From NCBI GenBank assembly GCA_005281725.1, contig SSBO01000012.1, positions 7,421,603 to 7,485,602 of the forward strand: a stretch of DNA of 64,000 bases, written 5' to 3'. A program made the translations under genes and the position numbers. Shown here one piece after another: positions 48,469 to 61,026 of the stretch (positions are counted from its first letter, which is position 1; every line of letters begins with the position of its first letter). The notes under the pieces were generated by a model that saw nothing but the letters and a program-made list of their open reading frames with translations, was not told the origin of the DNA and did not search any database. Source of the stretch: Wuchereria bancrofti. Lineage: Eukaryota; Nematoda; Chromadorea; Rhabditida; Onchocercidae.

Positions 48469-49809
48469 TCTGAAAGAGCAAATAAATCTGTTGGTATAAA
48501 ACAGTAAGTTAATACTGATGAGTTTGATAATCAAACGCAGTTTTTTAAAGCGATAGTGCCAACGAAGAATTGCATAAAACGACCCTTGCACCACATCTAA
48601 CCTTAGATATTCTTCGAAAGCTCCCCGTAACAAAATTGATGCAACACTAATATTATATGCATCTACTTGAGAATTTCGGACTTCATTTAATCGTCGACAC
48701 ACTTACTGACAATTTTGAAATAACTACATTTCAGGTTTACAGTTCGCGATGCTGCTGACAATTTTGAAAAAAAAAAAATACATTCGAGGTAACAAGGCAA
48801 TACAAATTTCCTCATCTGTTGAATACATTATGAAAGTTTCGTACAATTCTTTTATTACAGATGATAGTTGAAAATCATGTTTATGCAATGAGAAGCATGG
48901 CTACGAAAACACGTGACATGCAAAATTGATGAGCTCATTGTAGCTACGTTTACAAGGGTATCCTGCAGTGTGTATATTCCTGTATTTCTAATATTTTACA
49001 CACACAAACACATACATAAAACCCAGTATTTTAGCACGATATTTAGCTGAAATACGGCAGTTAAATTAACGTGATTCAGCGATGCATAAACCTCTCGGAA
49101 AACAGCACATTTACGAGATTAAGCTATCAGCCATACCAATACTTGATGGACAGAGGGTTAATTATATATAAAATTAATTATATATAAAATATAATTAATC
49201 CTGTGTAACGATCATATGAAAGTACAGTTATGCCATACTCGACCATACCAATTTAAAATTCAAAGTCCCTCATCAACGCTTTGAACCTGACTTCTATGAA
49301 AATAACAGTTTTAACAGACCCTTTTATAAATCCCATACCTTGACAATATAAAAATGGACCTCTCAAGCTCCTGGTACACATTAGGACATTCCAAACTATA
49401 TCACGTCTTATCAAATGCTAAATATTAAGTCATATAACACCTACATAACATTATTGTCTTCATTTATAATATAGTAACGCTTTAGACAAATAACTTAAAT
49501 AAACCCCAAAAAATACGAAAAGTGTAGGTAATGAATCAATTACAGTGATGAAACTTGTATTTAGTTCATCCCTAAAAACTGGCAGAAATAAGTGTGAGCG
49601 GATGAGGAAGGATAGGAGAAAATACGATGCTTTCTTCCCGCAGGTAACTTGTCCACAGCATTTTTGCTCAATACTATTATAATAACGGTGTATTTCCTAA
49701 CCAACAAAAATTTTCGGTCACCTCAGTATTACAGAACGGTTCCATGGTTCTCACAGTGGTGCTGATTCGTAAATGAAGTGAAAGATGGAATATAGTGCAA
49801 ATAATTACA
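48469..49809. other. Intergenic region between MAD2 and selenophosphate synthetase
   Basis: About 1.3 kb, very AT-rich, between two minus-strand genes. It includes an AT palindromic tract at 49155-49200. The spacing is too long for a close-packed operon pair, though both genes show trans-splice acceptors. No gene recognised. Confidence 0.5.
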
Positions 49810-51977
49810 TCACAAGCAGGGTTTGTAAGACACTTGCGTGTGCACTGAATGTACAGCCGTTGAAAAAGAGCGGAGTTGTACTTGCTCAGCGTCATTAATT
49901 ATGCATGCATTACTTTCTGTCCAGTCCTCCGGTGTATCCGTCTCTTTACCTGTATAAATTAGCACGTCAAACGAACACGGTGCTTCAAGCAACGGTAGAA
50001 ACGTTACCGAAGCTGTTATTTGCCTGGAAATGCAACTGAAATATATCACGAGCAAACTTTTGAAATATTTCAGAAAAATAATAGACGAAATTGTATTTTG
50101 AAGTTTGGAACTGATCAAAACCTAACTTTATTATTACCTGATCACATCAGCTATTTCTTGTTTGATTTTCTTTTCATCCTTTTGTTTCGCCGAGTTTTCA
50201 CTGAAACAGGGAATTTGTAGGTCCATCTTTTCTGCTTTCCCTTCAGTAACAAACTAGGTTTTTGACTTAAGCCATTTCCAACACTATATCCTCCAGCGTC
50301 ATTAATTATGCATGCATACTTAATGACACCTCCACCAGAAATTTGTGAAGAATGATAAACCCAAGGAATGTTCCCATAAATCCAGACTATCTGATTTTTC
50401 TTTTTTTTAGAAATCTCCTTTTATCGAAAAAAAGAAAAACGCAACAACAATAGCAAAATACCCGTTCTGCTGAATAACTGCATCTGTTTCAATGTCAAAT
50501 TGCCATCGCTCCAGTATGTCTTTAGTCTGTATATTTGAGATTACAACAACCAGTTTCCTTAACTGCTTGTTTTCCAACCAGTCTGAAAAAAAGAAAAAAA
50601 ACATTTCAGCAGGAGAACGGCGAATTTAAAATATTTAATTCTACTAGTGGCAAACTCACAACCAAAACTACCCCAAACATAGTCACCAGTCGTGATATAA
50701 TTCAATAATGGACTCAGTGCCTGTGATTCATATTAAAATTAAGACTTCAACACCTTTCAGTGAATATGAGCTAGCATAATCTGGAAAGTCAACATAAATA
50801 AAGTTTAAAGCATTCCTTATCCGATGCAATTTAAACAGTTCGCTCTCACAGTAACCCTAACCACTTTATCTCGTATTCAAAAGTCATTTATTCACTCAAA
50901 GAAGATTCGGTAGAAGCAAATAATATCCCATCCCCAAGTACCAAAAGATGTGACAATATCCCCGAATATAAGTGAAGTTTAAGAAAAAATTAATTGCAAA
51001 ACAGATATGTAGAAATCAAAAAGTTAATCGAAGTTAACGAACTTATGGTAAATGAAACAAGAACGAGAGACCAGATTAGTAATGCAGGAAATAAAAATAT
51101 CTCAGCTAAATACAAAATCTAAATATCTAAATATCAATTTCTCTTTTTTAAAAAACAGTACAGAGAATGCACTTGAAATGAAAGGAAGGAGAATGGAAAT
51201 TCGACTTAGCTAACCATAAGAATACTGCTGATAAAACTTAGAAAGAAAAGAAAAGAACCTACATTTTACTTGTTCAAGGAGTGGCGCCAAATACTGCTGC
51301 AAGGCCGGATTATTAGTAACGAGCATGGTGAGTCCATATTTCTTTTCCCGTTTGAAAGAATCTGCCGGATATAAACCTCTCAGGTAAAGGATGCTATTAA
51401 GACCGAAATCTAAAAATCATTTCATTTAAAAACCAGAAGTAAATATGGTTAAATTGGTATTATTAGTAAATTAAGGCTTGGGAAATGGAATTTAAAATGA
51501 AATTCCGCTTTCAGAAGCTGTGTTAACACAAAATATGCTGAAAGACTGACGCGAAATAGTGGATCTAAGTAAGGTTTTTAATTTCAGTGGTGAAGCACAG
51601 AAGGGAGCACATCTAAGCCGAACAACATTTTAATTGCTGCAAGTAAGTTCTTAATGAAAAAAGTTACAGTTCTAAAGACTTTCAGGAAAGAAAATCTAAA
51701 AAAAAAATAAATTAGACCCTAAGTCTGGGGACTATTTTGGCCTTCTATAGTTTCTTAAATTGCTCAAAATGCCAATCAGTTACAGCAATGCTAGAACTGT
51801 TAAACAAAAAACTAAGAGGAAGATGTGATGTGCATGGATAAGTCATCCAACTTCAAGATAAATAAACTTTTAGACTGCGAAGATGCAAAGCACTACAAGC
51901 TTACGAAAGAATTCCTGAACAAGTTGCGCAGATCCTTTGAGACAAATAACATCGCGAGTTTTAATAGCCGTAGCCAT
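49810..51977 (-). CDS. mdf-2: Spindle-checkpoint protein MAD2
   Basis: HORMA-domain protein that inhibits the anaphase-promoting complex through Cdc20 until chromosomes attach. Exons 51905-51977, 51263-51409, 50462-50582, 50138-50200 and 49810-50023 sum to 618 nt, or 205 codons plus stop, the typical MAD2 length. Motifs run in order: ICLKGSAQLVQEFF, FGLNSILYLRGLYP, YGLTMLVTNNPALQQYL, KLVVVISNIQTKDILERWQF, RQITASVTFLPLL, CSFDVLIYT and the C-terminal safety belt VQLRSFSTAVHSVHTQVSYK. A GTTTCAG acceptor shortly before the ATG suggests spliced-leader addition. The start methionine is in MATAIKTRDV. It is divergent from COX10, with about 1.1 kb between start codons. Confidence 0.94.
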
Positions 51978-53122
51978 TGCTTCGTTCTCTGAAACTGGAG
52001 TACATGACAAACAAAACTAATTAACTAATTATAAAATACGGAAATGTCTGTAAAGTAAAACTATTGGCAATGAAAAACTTAGAGCAATTAAGACAACCGC
52101 ACCACGCAATCAGCAGCTAACAAGCGAACAGCGTCCAGCCGTAGGTTAACAATGGTGTTCAATACTGTGAAGCTTCATTTATACTTAATTTCTTGGATGC
52201 GAAATGAAGACGCGAGTAGGGGGATGAGAGCCTTCTTGATGACTGGGCTTATTTTTCTGGGATAAATAATGACAGGACAGCTGGTTTACTCAGAGATGGA
52301 ATGGACTAAAATTTCCACGAATTTTTTCACTTCTTTGCAGTTGCATTCGTCTGAGTCCATAGCTTAGGCTTTCGAGTTAGATTCAGAGTAGTGTGAATAA
52401 AATCGTCGGTTCTCTTCTTTATAGATATTTCTATATTGGCATATCATTCCTATAAAGATGATATAAAGCGATAGGTGACGGATGATCAAATTAGTTATTA
52501 ATTTGCGGTAGTTATCACTTAGAATTGTTTGGAGTGGGGATGGATGGAGGGGAATGAAATGAATATATGAGCAGCATCAACTTCTCATCCTTGACTTCTC
52601 ACTTTTCATCCTTCTTATTTCATCAGGGATGGAAGGCGCTCCAGCTGGTTAGGGAGGCAACTGTAAGTTCCACTATGTTGGACAAATTTTTGAAGATTAT
52701 GGTATTTCCAGTAAAAAATGTGTGAACATGTGAACATCGTAAAAGTTCGACGCAAGAGTATAATTGTTGTGAGCGGAGAAGAGATTGAATTATTGTCAAA
52801 TGTTTTGTTGATGAGATATTACATATCTATTGGCCTAAGCTACACTATTGGCCCATTTTAAAAAATGAAGGCAAACAAAAAATATCACTGTGGAACAACA
52901 TGAGCAGGACTAGCCATAGAATCAAACTTAACAAAAATCATAGGACCATTTTTCGACATAATTTCATCCTTTCGGCAGGAAAGAGAATCAACTTCCCTTT
53001 AGAAAAAGATTGGAGAACTGTAGCATCTCATAAATGGGCATGATGTGAGTGAAATGAGCGTCTCCGCTTTCTCTGTGAACTAGTGAGAAAATGACCAATG
53101 TCTTTGCCAAAATTTTCAGCTC
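51978..53122. other. Divergent promoter region of MAD2 and COX10
   Basis: About 1.1 kb between head-to-head starts, both with trans-splice acceptors close to the ATG. No coding sequence recognised. Confidence 0.55.
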
Positions 53123-55073
53123 ATGCTGCTGCCAGGTTACCTCGTTTGTCGTCTTTGCGTTTCATATATGCCAATTGTTAGTTGGAAGCGCGGCACTGCA
53201 GCTCTACCAAAGATATGCACGGGAACAGAGAAAATTATTCCTTTGGGGTTTGCCAGGGCCGAAGAGCCAAAGAGTTCTGAACGAAGGCTAAAACTAGTTA
53301 TCAGACCAACACCGGAAGATGGCTGGTATGTTATACAACAAAATGGTCTGCTGAAGTCGTACTTACAGGTCTGCCTGATCCGTATCATCGTGTTGTGCAC
53401 CTCATTATTTACTTTTCTTGGCACCAACTGTGCATCCAAGATAACTTCAATCAAAATGTGATACTGTGATTAGATGTTTATTAGCAGTGATCATTATTAG
53501 CAATATTTCCAGTAAATGGTCACGACACAAGTTGATATTTTTTTTTTTTTGATAGGTTCACTGTCAGTGGTTTTATCTTGTTAGTAATATACCTCTCCCT
53601 TATTAGGTACTGCTTCACTTTAGTTCACTTTCAGTCATCATCAAATTTTTGCAGCTTTCCAAAGCAAGACTCACAGCGATGGTAACTACAACAACTGTTA
53701 GTGGTTTTATCATGGCTCCAGTTGATTTATCTCTAAGCCCATTAATGGCATGCACTATTGGTACCGCACTGTTAAGTGCATCTGCAAATACCTTCAATCA
53801 TTTGCTGGAGACACCTTATGATGCTCAGATGAGAAGAACGCAAAGTCGACTGCTTGTCGTGCACAGGTTGATTATTATGGTATTGATGGCAAGTTAGGTA
53901 GGGAGAGGTGGAGTATGTTGCACTGCTCGGAACAATCTTTGGTATGTTTTTTGGATATAAACTATAAACCTGGCAGTGGTGAGTGGGTAACTTTTTTTTG
54001 TTTGAAAATACCACTCGATGCATTACAGCTGCATCATTAGCTACAAATGGTTTGCCTTCTTTTCAGACCTCCTTGCTTACTGAAGCGTACAATGAGAAAC
54101 TGATTCTATCAAATATTGAAGTTGATATAATTCATGATTTTCGAATAACAAAATCCATTCAGATTTTCACCTTTTCATGCCGTCGGTTTTGCATTGTCAA
54201 CAGCAGTAGTAGGAATAGCAACATTATGGACTGGTTGTAATCCATTAACAGCAGCACTTGGTTTACTCAATGCTTTTTTATATGCGGGTACAGTTATCTT
54301 TTTCATTTATAATCAGCTGTGTTCCTTTCATCTTAAAGTCATTTTATTTGGAAAAGATCGTTTTTAGTCTTCCAAAACATACGATGCACTTCATCGGTTG
54401 CTTGCTACTGTATGAAGTTTTTATAGGTGTTTATACTCCAATGAAACGTTATAGCATTGGGTGCACCTGGGTTGGAGCTGTTGTGGGTGCCATGCCACCT
54501 TTAATGGGTTACGCCGGCGCCACAGGATCCATCCAGCCTGCTTCTTTAGTGCTAGCCGCTCTTTTATATTGCTGGCAGTTTCCTCATTTCAATGCACTCA
54601 GTTGGAATCTACGTGCCGACTATACTCGTGCCGGTTATCGGGTTATGTGTGCAGTTAATCAAAGGCTTTGTCGATTCACTTCACTCAGGTGGTATTCACT
54701 TATTAGTCTTAGTACAATTTATTATATATATATTATCTATTTATTATCTCTTCATAACCTTTCCTTTCTTTTTCCTTTTGCTGTTACAATTATTAATCAA
54801 GTGTTCTCTTTAAGATTTATTGCCCGTTTTAGGTATTCAGCGATTATTTTACTGCTTTGCTCACTGGGAGCACCGTCAGCAAATCTCACAAAGTGGTTTT
54901 TTGCTGTCGAATCGCTTCCATTCAATGGTTTACTGCTTTATCTTTCCTATAAATTTTATCGTCACCCAGATGCAAAGACATCAAGAACACTTTTCCATTA
55001 CACTCTCCTCCATCTGCCTTTAATTATGATGCTAATGACAGTAAGCAAGTTTGGCGATGGTCTAAATGAATGA
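53123..55073 (+). CDS. cox-10: Haem O synthase (protohaem IX farnesyltransferase) COX10
   Basis: Inner mitochondrial membrane prenyltransferase that turns haem B into haem O for cytochrome c oxidase. Exons 53123-53368, 53655-53866, 54163-54287, 54427-54688 and 54833-55073 give 1,086 nt, 361 codons plus stop. The N-terminus is basic and probably a mitochondrial presequence. The UbiA-type core begins YLQLSKARLTAMV. It has the first Asp-rich substrate motif (ANTFNHLLETPYDAQMRRT), then PFHAVGFALSTAVVG, YTPMKRYSIGCTWVGAVVGA, LMGYAGATG and LYCWQFPHFNALSWNLR, then hydrophobic helices. The start follows AAAATTTTCAG by three bases, so the leader exon is expected to be spliced on there. Length and motifs are complete. 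Confidence 0.93.
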
Positions 55074-56476
55074 TGATTCTGCTTTGTCGCTTTTTTCGAC
55101 GAATGCAATAACGACCGCTTTATTCTGTTTTATCAGTTGATAGACAATCGTGTTAATAGATTGCTTAATTCCTTATTCTGTGTCCACTTCGGACATTATT
55201 ATTATTTCATCATATGCAATATAGTAAAGTAATACTTCCACTTCATTACTGCCAAATAAACTAGTAACTAACAAAATCTGCATTTTAGCAACATCAGTAG
55301 AACTAAGTGATACAAAAGACTTTTATGTCAACTAACGACTATGGCAATTCTGGTTACACCTATTATTTCATATACAACAGAGAAGAAAAGTAATGTAGTG
55401 AGATATTTCTTGCATAAAATGCAGGGAAAAGGCTCATTAACGATCTTATAATTGTCAAAGTTTGACAGCAGGATTTAATATAGTTTAACTCAACTTCATC
55501 CTTTATTACATCTATCATCAGTTATATTATTACATCATCTTGTTACTTTCAATGTGTAATAGAGTATGCCGTTATAAGATAGATTGTTTTTCTTCAACAT
55601 AATTTTTCTTACCGTGATAGGCCTGCCTAGTTACAAATTCCCTTTAGTCGTCATATTGTAGAATATGGAAGATTTTTTTAGCATTTCATTTTTCTCTTTA
55701 TTTTCATTGAAGTCGTTTGCAACTACAAAGGTATTAATAAATGTTCGGGCGACAGTAAAATACATACTTGATTGACATTAAGCGTTGACTGTAGCCGGTT
55801 AGATGTTGAGGACTATCAAGATATCAGTGATGTTAGAAAAATGAAAGGCTCAAACTATACCGCAGAATCTTAGCGAAATAAAAGAGGTCTTTTTGTATGA
55901 TTTTGAGGAATGTTTCCTGCAACAGTTAATGTAAGTCAGGGAAAGATGAAATACATTGTCGAACAAAAAAAAAAGAAACTAGACTGTATGTAGCAGACCA
56001 CAGTGAAACCAGACGTCTAGGTTTTTTGTCAAGCTACTCGGTTTGATTGAATAGCTTTCTTGAAACCAATTTTGACCTAACAAGTTTGTGAGATTAACAT
56101 AGGATTATAACTAAGAAGCCGAGCTCGTGTCCAGCTTACTACGATCAGGGTTACTACAATCAGTTATAGCGCAACCTATTAACAAGCTCCAAAGTTCTGA
56201 GAAGCAGTGAAGCAGTCTTTGAAACACCGTTATAAACTATAATTAACAACAGTCGTAAACTTGGGAGTTTATAAAGCATCCTGGAAACACAGTGTAGTTG
56301 AAGAGATAAAGGATGCCCAAGGAATTACCTAGGCACGTTTTCTTATTTTCGAGGAAATTTGTATGTGGCTGCTTAAGCTATTCAGGTATGTCGCTTTTCT
56401 CACGGTCTTTTGAGACTGATTCGCCAAGATCTATAATAAACAGCAAGAATATTTTCTGAAGTACATAATAGCTGAG

Positions 56477-56493
56477 TATATATATATATATAT
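56477..56493. repeat. TA dinucleotide run
   Basis: Eight TA units in the intergenic region between COX10 and the GnT-IV gene. Confidence 0.9.
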
Positions 56494-56650
56494 CGGAAGC
56501 CTTGTGCTCGTTGCAAAATGCAGTTAGTTCCCAACGCAAGCCTTTAACAAATAAAACCTTTGATAACATCATTAGAAGGTCAGTAATAGGTGTGAGTACT
56601 AATTCCTTATCCATTCTTATGTGAAAGCAAACCCAAGATAAATCACCACT

Positions 56651-56902
56651 CTAATAATGATGAGTTTGTGCACTGCATATCCAAGATGATTTGTTATCAC
56701 AATGAACATGATGATAAAATGTAGGTGAATGGATGATTAACAGCTCTAGGAGATGATCCATTCCACGAGGAAAAGATGCGGCTTTTGAGTCCTGTCCTGC
56801 CTTTCTAACAACTAGACTTTCCTTCCTCTCCTCGCCAATTGCACTAAACGCGGTGCTTTCTTGGGTCTCTGATACAATGACATCTGTTTCAACCTTCGAC
56901 AT
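56651..56902 (-). CDS. Unrecognised 83-codon ORF
   Basis: Begins MSKVETDVIVSETQESTAFS and continues in an acidic, then basic, hydrophilic manner (EERKESLVVRKAGQDSKAA). The last third is histidine- and aromatic-rich and looks non-coding. The first 50 codons resemble real coding composition. The frame is open further upstream (HLPQCPHEG). It could be one exon of a small gene whose other exons were not found. No homologue recognised. Confidence 0.25.
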   Translation of the reverse strand: MSKVETDVIVSETQESTAFSAIGEERKESLVVRKAGQDSKAASFPRGMDHLLELLIIHSPTFYHHVHCDNKSSWICSAQTHHY

Positions 56903-57134
56903 TCCTTCATGAGGACATTGTGGTAAATGGGGTAGGTGAGAAAATTGCAGTTTAGTAAGATGAACTCACACGCTGCAATTCTGAACTTATATATCCTGAC
57001 AGAAGTCGCATCAAACGTCAGTCAGCTCGGCTGACTTATCACGAGCTAGGCATCACTTCGTGGTTGGCTGCAGTGATAAGAGGTGGAGCGATACCGATGG
57101 TTTCTGTGAGCACTGCATGTTTTTAACTGGCCAC

Positions 57135-60100
57135 ATGGAGTATGGATGCAGAGTTGAGGACGGTATGCGATGCTTGTATGTTTATTTGCTGCGTCGGCTG
57201 CTCGCGATTTTGTGGATTGCAACCTTTCTTATTGGTATTACTGTGTACTCCCTAAGTAGATATAATGATGTGGTGGACCATGAAATCCAATTAAATTTCG
57301 AAAATCGGTTACACAGGTTGCAAGAGGATTTGAGGAGGGTTTGTCGTATTTCCTTCCACTTCACATGATTCAAAAAATGACCAAATCATGCACTTACGTC
57401 GCACTTATCCACTTTCTTGTTCCAGCTCTGCTCTGGGACCTACCTTGTATTTTAGATCTTTTCGATCTTTACTGCATAGTTTCAAGTATTTTTGGCTTGC
57501 AAATTATCAAACTTTCACATAATTTTCATTTCTTTAACAAAATAAACAGTTTAGACTCAAATGTTGTTGGAGGATCGAGATCGGGAATGTTATTTATCTA
57601 ATAATTTGCCAAAATTGTTGGCTAATAATACGAAGGTAAGTGAAGCTTTTCTATTCTTGTTGATATTTTTTATGATTTATTCATTTCTGTGAAGTCCATC
57701 TTTTAGTATTCTTAGGAATCATGAACTCTGAACCTACAATCATATTTGTGCTTTGAAAAATGGAGGAAAAAGAGATTGCTAGTCAATTGATTGATTTTTT
57801 CAAGTACTGGGAAGTTTATTGTTTGGTAACTTACATGTAAAGATATACTGATCGTTTGTCATCTAAATGTTCAACCATCTTTATGTATGGTTCAGTCAAG
57901 ACTTCATGGAATCAGTAAAAAGTTGTTGGAAAAGTTGATATAATTGAAAAATAGGTCATAATTGATCCATGAGATGGGTCAGTTTGACAAAGCTTCCTTC
58001 GAGATAACTATTCAAACCTGTGCCACTAAATTAATTGATGGTAACGTTGGATGTGAAAAAACTAAAACTTGTTTGAACTTTGTTTATTTTTTTATCCTTT
58101 TTTAATATCTGTAACTTGTTTTCAGGAATTGGCACTACCATTACCAACATTTATCGACTTTTTGCCTCATCTCTATACTGTTCCGAATCACGCATTACAT
58201 CCTGCATTGATTTATCCAAATAATTTTTCAAGGATGACAAAGACGGACCTTGTTATTGGCATACCAACAGTTGCCCGGCTCAATGTACGTTACCGTTGAA
58301 ATCTTCCACTGTTTGACTGGCGAATTATAACTCATTAGTTTGCTATCTTCTTAAAATCTCGTTTTATCTGAATAAATAGATTTATCGTTAAAAAAATTTA
58401 TGAAAAATTTGTTATGTTTAGCAGTCGTATTTGATACCGACGTTGCAATCATTAATCGGAGGAATGGCAAGCAGTGAAATTAAAATGGTCACAATTATTG
58501 TTCTCATTTCCGACAGCAAAGGTCCCAATTCTTCATTCGTAAAATATCAGTGCACTTCATTACAGTCAGAATTTCCTTTTGAACTAAACTCTGGTTTGCT
58601 AACGGTATGTTTCGTTACGAATCTCCTATAGGATAGTGTTTTTCCTATAGGAGATTATAAATATTGTTTCTGTGTATAATTAAACTACAGCTTAGAGAAT
58701 CTTTTAGTACTTAATAAGTAAATGTACAAAGTACTTAGGAAAGAGATGTTTTTTCTCTGTTTTTTATTACTTAAGCTGAAACCTGACTTATTCTATGTCT
58801 TCAAAGCAACGCTGAACCAACTTCAGCGTTGTTTTGTTTCTCTTTTTTGCTTCATTTTTGAGCATAATAAACAAATAGTGTGTCATTTTGAGTCACGAAA
58901 ATTTTCTTCCAGGTTATTGTTCCACCTAACGAGTGGTATTCTGATTTATATTCTGTCACTCCGACTTTTAATGATTCTCCAGAACGAATGTACTGGCGTA
59001 CGAAACAGAATTTAGATTATATGTATTTGATGTTATACTCCCAACAGCGAGGTAAATTTCAGTCAAAATATGTTAATATTATAAAATCTGGTCAAGATTA
59101 TTCAGATATTCATGAGTGAAGAATTTAAGCGAAATATTGTTTCAGGTGAGTATTATTTACAGCTAGAAGATGATGTACTCGCAAAACCAGGATATGTCAG
59201 TCGCATCAAAAAGTTTATTGATGGAAGAATGACCGATGATTGGCTCATGCTTGAGTTTTCATCCTTAGGCTTCATTGGGAAACTTTTTCGAACCTCCGAT
59301 CTTACATTGTTACTACAGTTCATCGCAATGTTCCATAAACAGAAACCAGTGGACTGGTTGTTAGATTTGCTGTTTGTAAATCGATATTGTCATCCGGAGA
59401 AGTCCGCTAAACATTGTGCTGAGGTTTATATCCATCCTAAAAAAATACTAAATTTCACAACAGCCTCTTATAACCTTTCAACACAACCCTGTGTTGAAAG
59501 GTTATGTTGCGGGATGGTGCATAAGTGCATAATATGTGCATATCGTTAGGTGTTGCAATTTCATTAAAAAATGCTGCAATCAACGTTATAACTTCCAGAA
59601 CGTGCTTCGATCCAGTCGAGATTTAATTGTAGTCATTCTTTTGTTTTGTTTATCGGTTTCATTTTAGAAATTCCTGGATATAATGTTTGCTGCTGTATCT
59701 TTTTCATTATAAAAAATGTCATGCCAGGGCCTTATTTACTAGCGTGTTGGTTGTTTGCAGTTAAGCTGAGTTTGAAATCTGATTGCAGCATTGTCGCGTG
59801 GTTCAAGATGTATTATTCTTAAGGGTTTTTTTTTTCAGTGACCTTTTTAAATATAGATGGTCAGTTAAGATATGTGAGAGAGATTTTATTGGGAGTTCTT
59901 TTACAGCGTTTTTGATGGTGTTACTCTTTTAGTTCATTTGTTGAATTCGACATTCCTGATATGAAACTCCAGTTAACTAAAAATTGGCAAATTTACATGT
60001 TAAGCAAAAAGTTTAGGTGCGCGAGGGTGCGTGCATCATTCTGTTATTGCTCCGAACAAGCACATTTACTGATATGAATTTGTGTTTCTACATCTCAAAC

Positions 60101-61026
60101 ATGTTGACGCAGCTAGTTTTAGTTTGTCTTGGGGCGAAGTGTTAATAACTTTACCTTACATTACCAATACCTCTGTTTTCTTTTCAGATCACGAAGCAGC
60201 ACCGCATTCGTCATCGACCCTCCCTTTTCCAACATATAGGTGTTCACTCTTCGCTGGCAGGGAAAGTACAGAAGTTACGGGAAAAAGATTTCGGTAAGGC
60301 GCAACTTTATATACCACATCGCGATAATCCTCCAGCTAAGATCACCACAACGCTTAAAACTTATATGCTCTTCGGTGAGTCTTTTGTTTTCTACCGTAAA
60401 ACTGAAAGAAGTTTTTTAACTGTTTAAGTCACTACTAAGTGTAGTTTATGATTTTGAGGGATCATTCAATTTGACCAATCCGCAAAATTTTTTTATGGTG
60501 ATAGATTTACGTGACAAGTCTTTTTGCTTTTTTACTATTGTGAGAAGGACAGAATTAAGATGGAAAGGCTTTTTTACTTTTTTTTTCCCCATATTATAGA
60601 AGTTTTTTCGTTTCAGATATTGAAAATGCTTATACCGGCAACAACTATTATTGGGCTTTTGCTCCAGTCGCTCAGGACTACATATTATTCGAATTTTATT
60701 CTGCTATTGCTGTGATCGGTTCGTGAACTACATCTTTATTCAAATTCGATACACAGTCTTATTGTCAATTAAACGGAAGTATTTAAGGCATTGTTATTCG
60801 TACTGGTAATCCCGAACATCAATATGACATATTGGATGAAAATGCGGAAGTGCTACTGAGGAAAGTAAATGAGGACAATTTCACCTCTATAGCCCGCTTC
60901 AATGAACGTGGTACTATACGGGTCGACTTCGCTAAGAGCGTCAGTGTGACTTCATTGAAAATCGAAATTCATGAAGCAAGCTCCAACTGGCTCATCATCA
61001 ATGAAATGCATATCATTGTAGAATAA
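57135..61026 (+). CDS. N-acetylglucosaminyltransferase IV (MGAT4-like)
   Basis: Golgi type II membrane enzyme that adds a beta-1,4 GlcNAc branch to the alpha-1,3 mannose arm of N-glycans. Exons 57135-57338, 57555-57635, 58126-58284, 58425-58604, 58913-59051, 59146-59423, 60188-60374, 60617-60718 and 60788-61026 total 1,569 nt (522 codons plus stop; human MGAT4A is of similar size). A short cytoplasmic tail and one transmembrane helix ([19 protein letters not shown]) precede a coiled stem. Catalytic-domain motifs are [36 protein letters not shown] (EDD at about 262-264, the metal/nucleotide-sugar site), AKHC and [19 protein letters not shown]. The C-terminal part ([18 protein letters not shown]) resembles the family's lectin-like domain. 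ATG 57165 is an alternative start. Confidence 0.9.
58620..58656. repeat. 14-bp inverted repeat just after a GnT-IV splice donor
   Basis: AATCTCCTATAGGA and TCCTATAGGAGATT around a 9-nt loop. Each arm contains the palindrome TCCTATAGGA. It starts 15 nt after the exon end at 58604. Confidence 0.92.
59470..59505. repeat. Perfect 16-bp hairpin in a GnT-IV intron
   Basis: ATAACCTTTCAACACA, loop ACCC, TGTGTTGAAAGGTTAT. It is the strongest hairpin noticed in the window, 47 nt inside the intron after exon 59146-59423. Confidence 0.95.

Larger units (their letters stand above)
55074..57134. other. Intergenic region between COX10 and the GnT-IV gene
   Basis: About 2 kb, AT-rich, with a TA dinucleotide run at 56477-56493 and one unassigned minus-strand ORF. 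An AATAAA near 55255 could end the COX10 transcript. Confidence 0.5.

Noticed and set aside
58069..58125. N-terminal part of the 76-codon ORF before ELALPLPTF
   Set aside because: It is intron up to the TTTTCAG acceptor at 58125.
59112..59549. 145-codon stand-alone ORF beginning MSEEFKRN
   Set aside because: Its first part is intron; a TTTCAG at 59145 marks the true exon edge and phase with exon 58913-59051.
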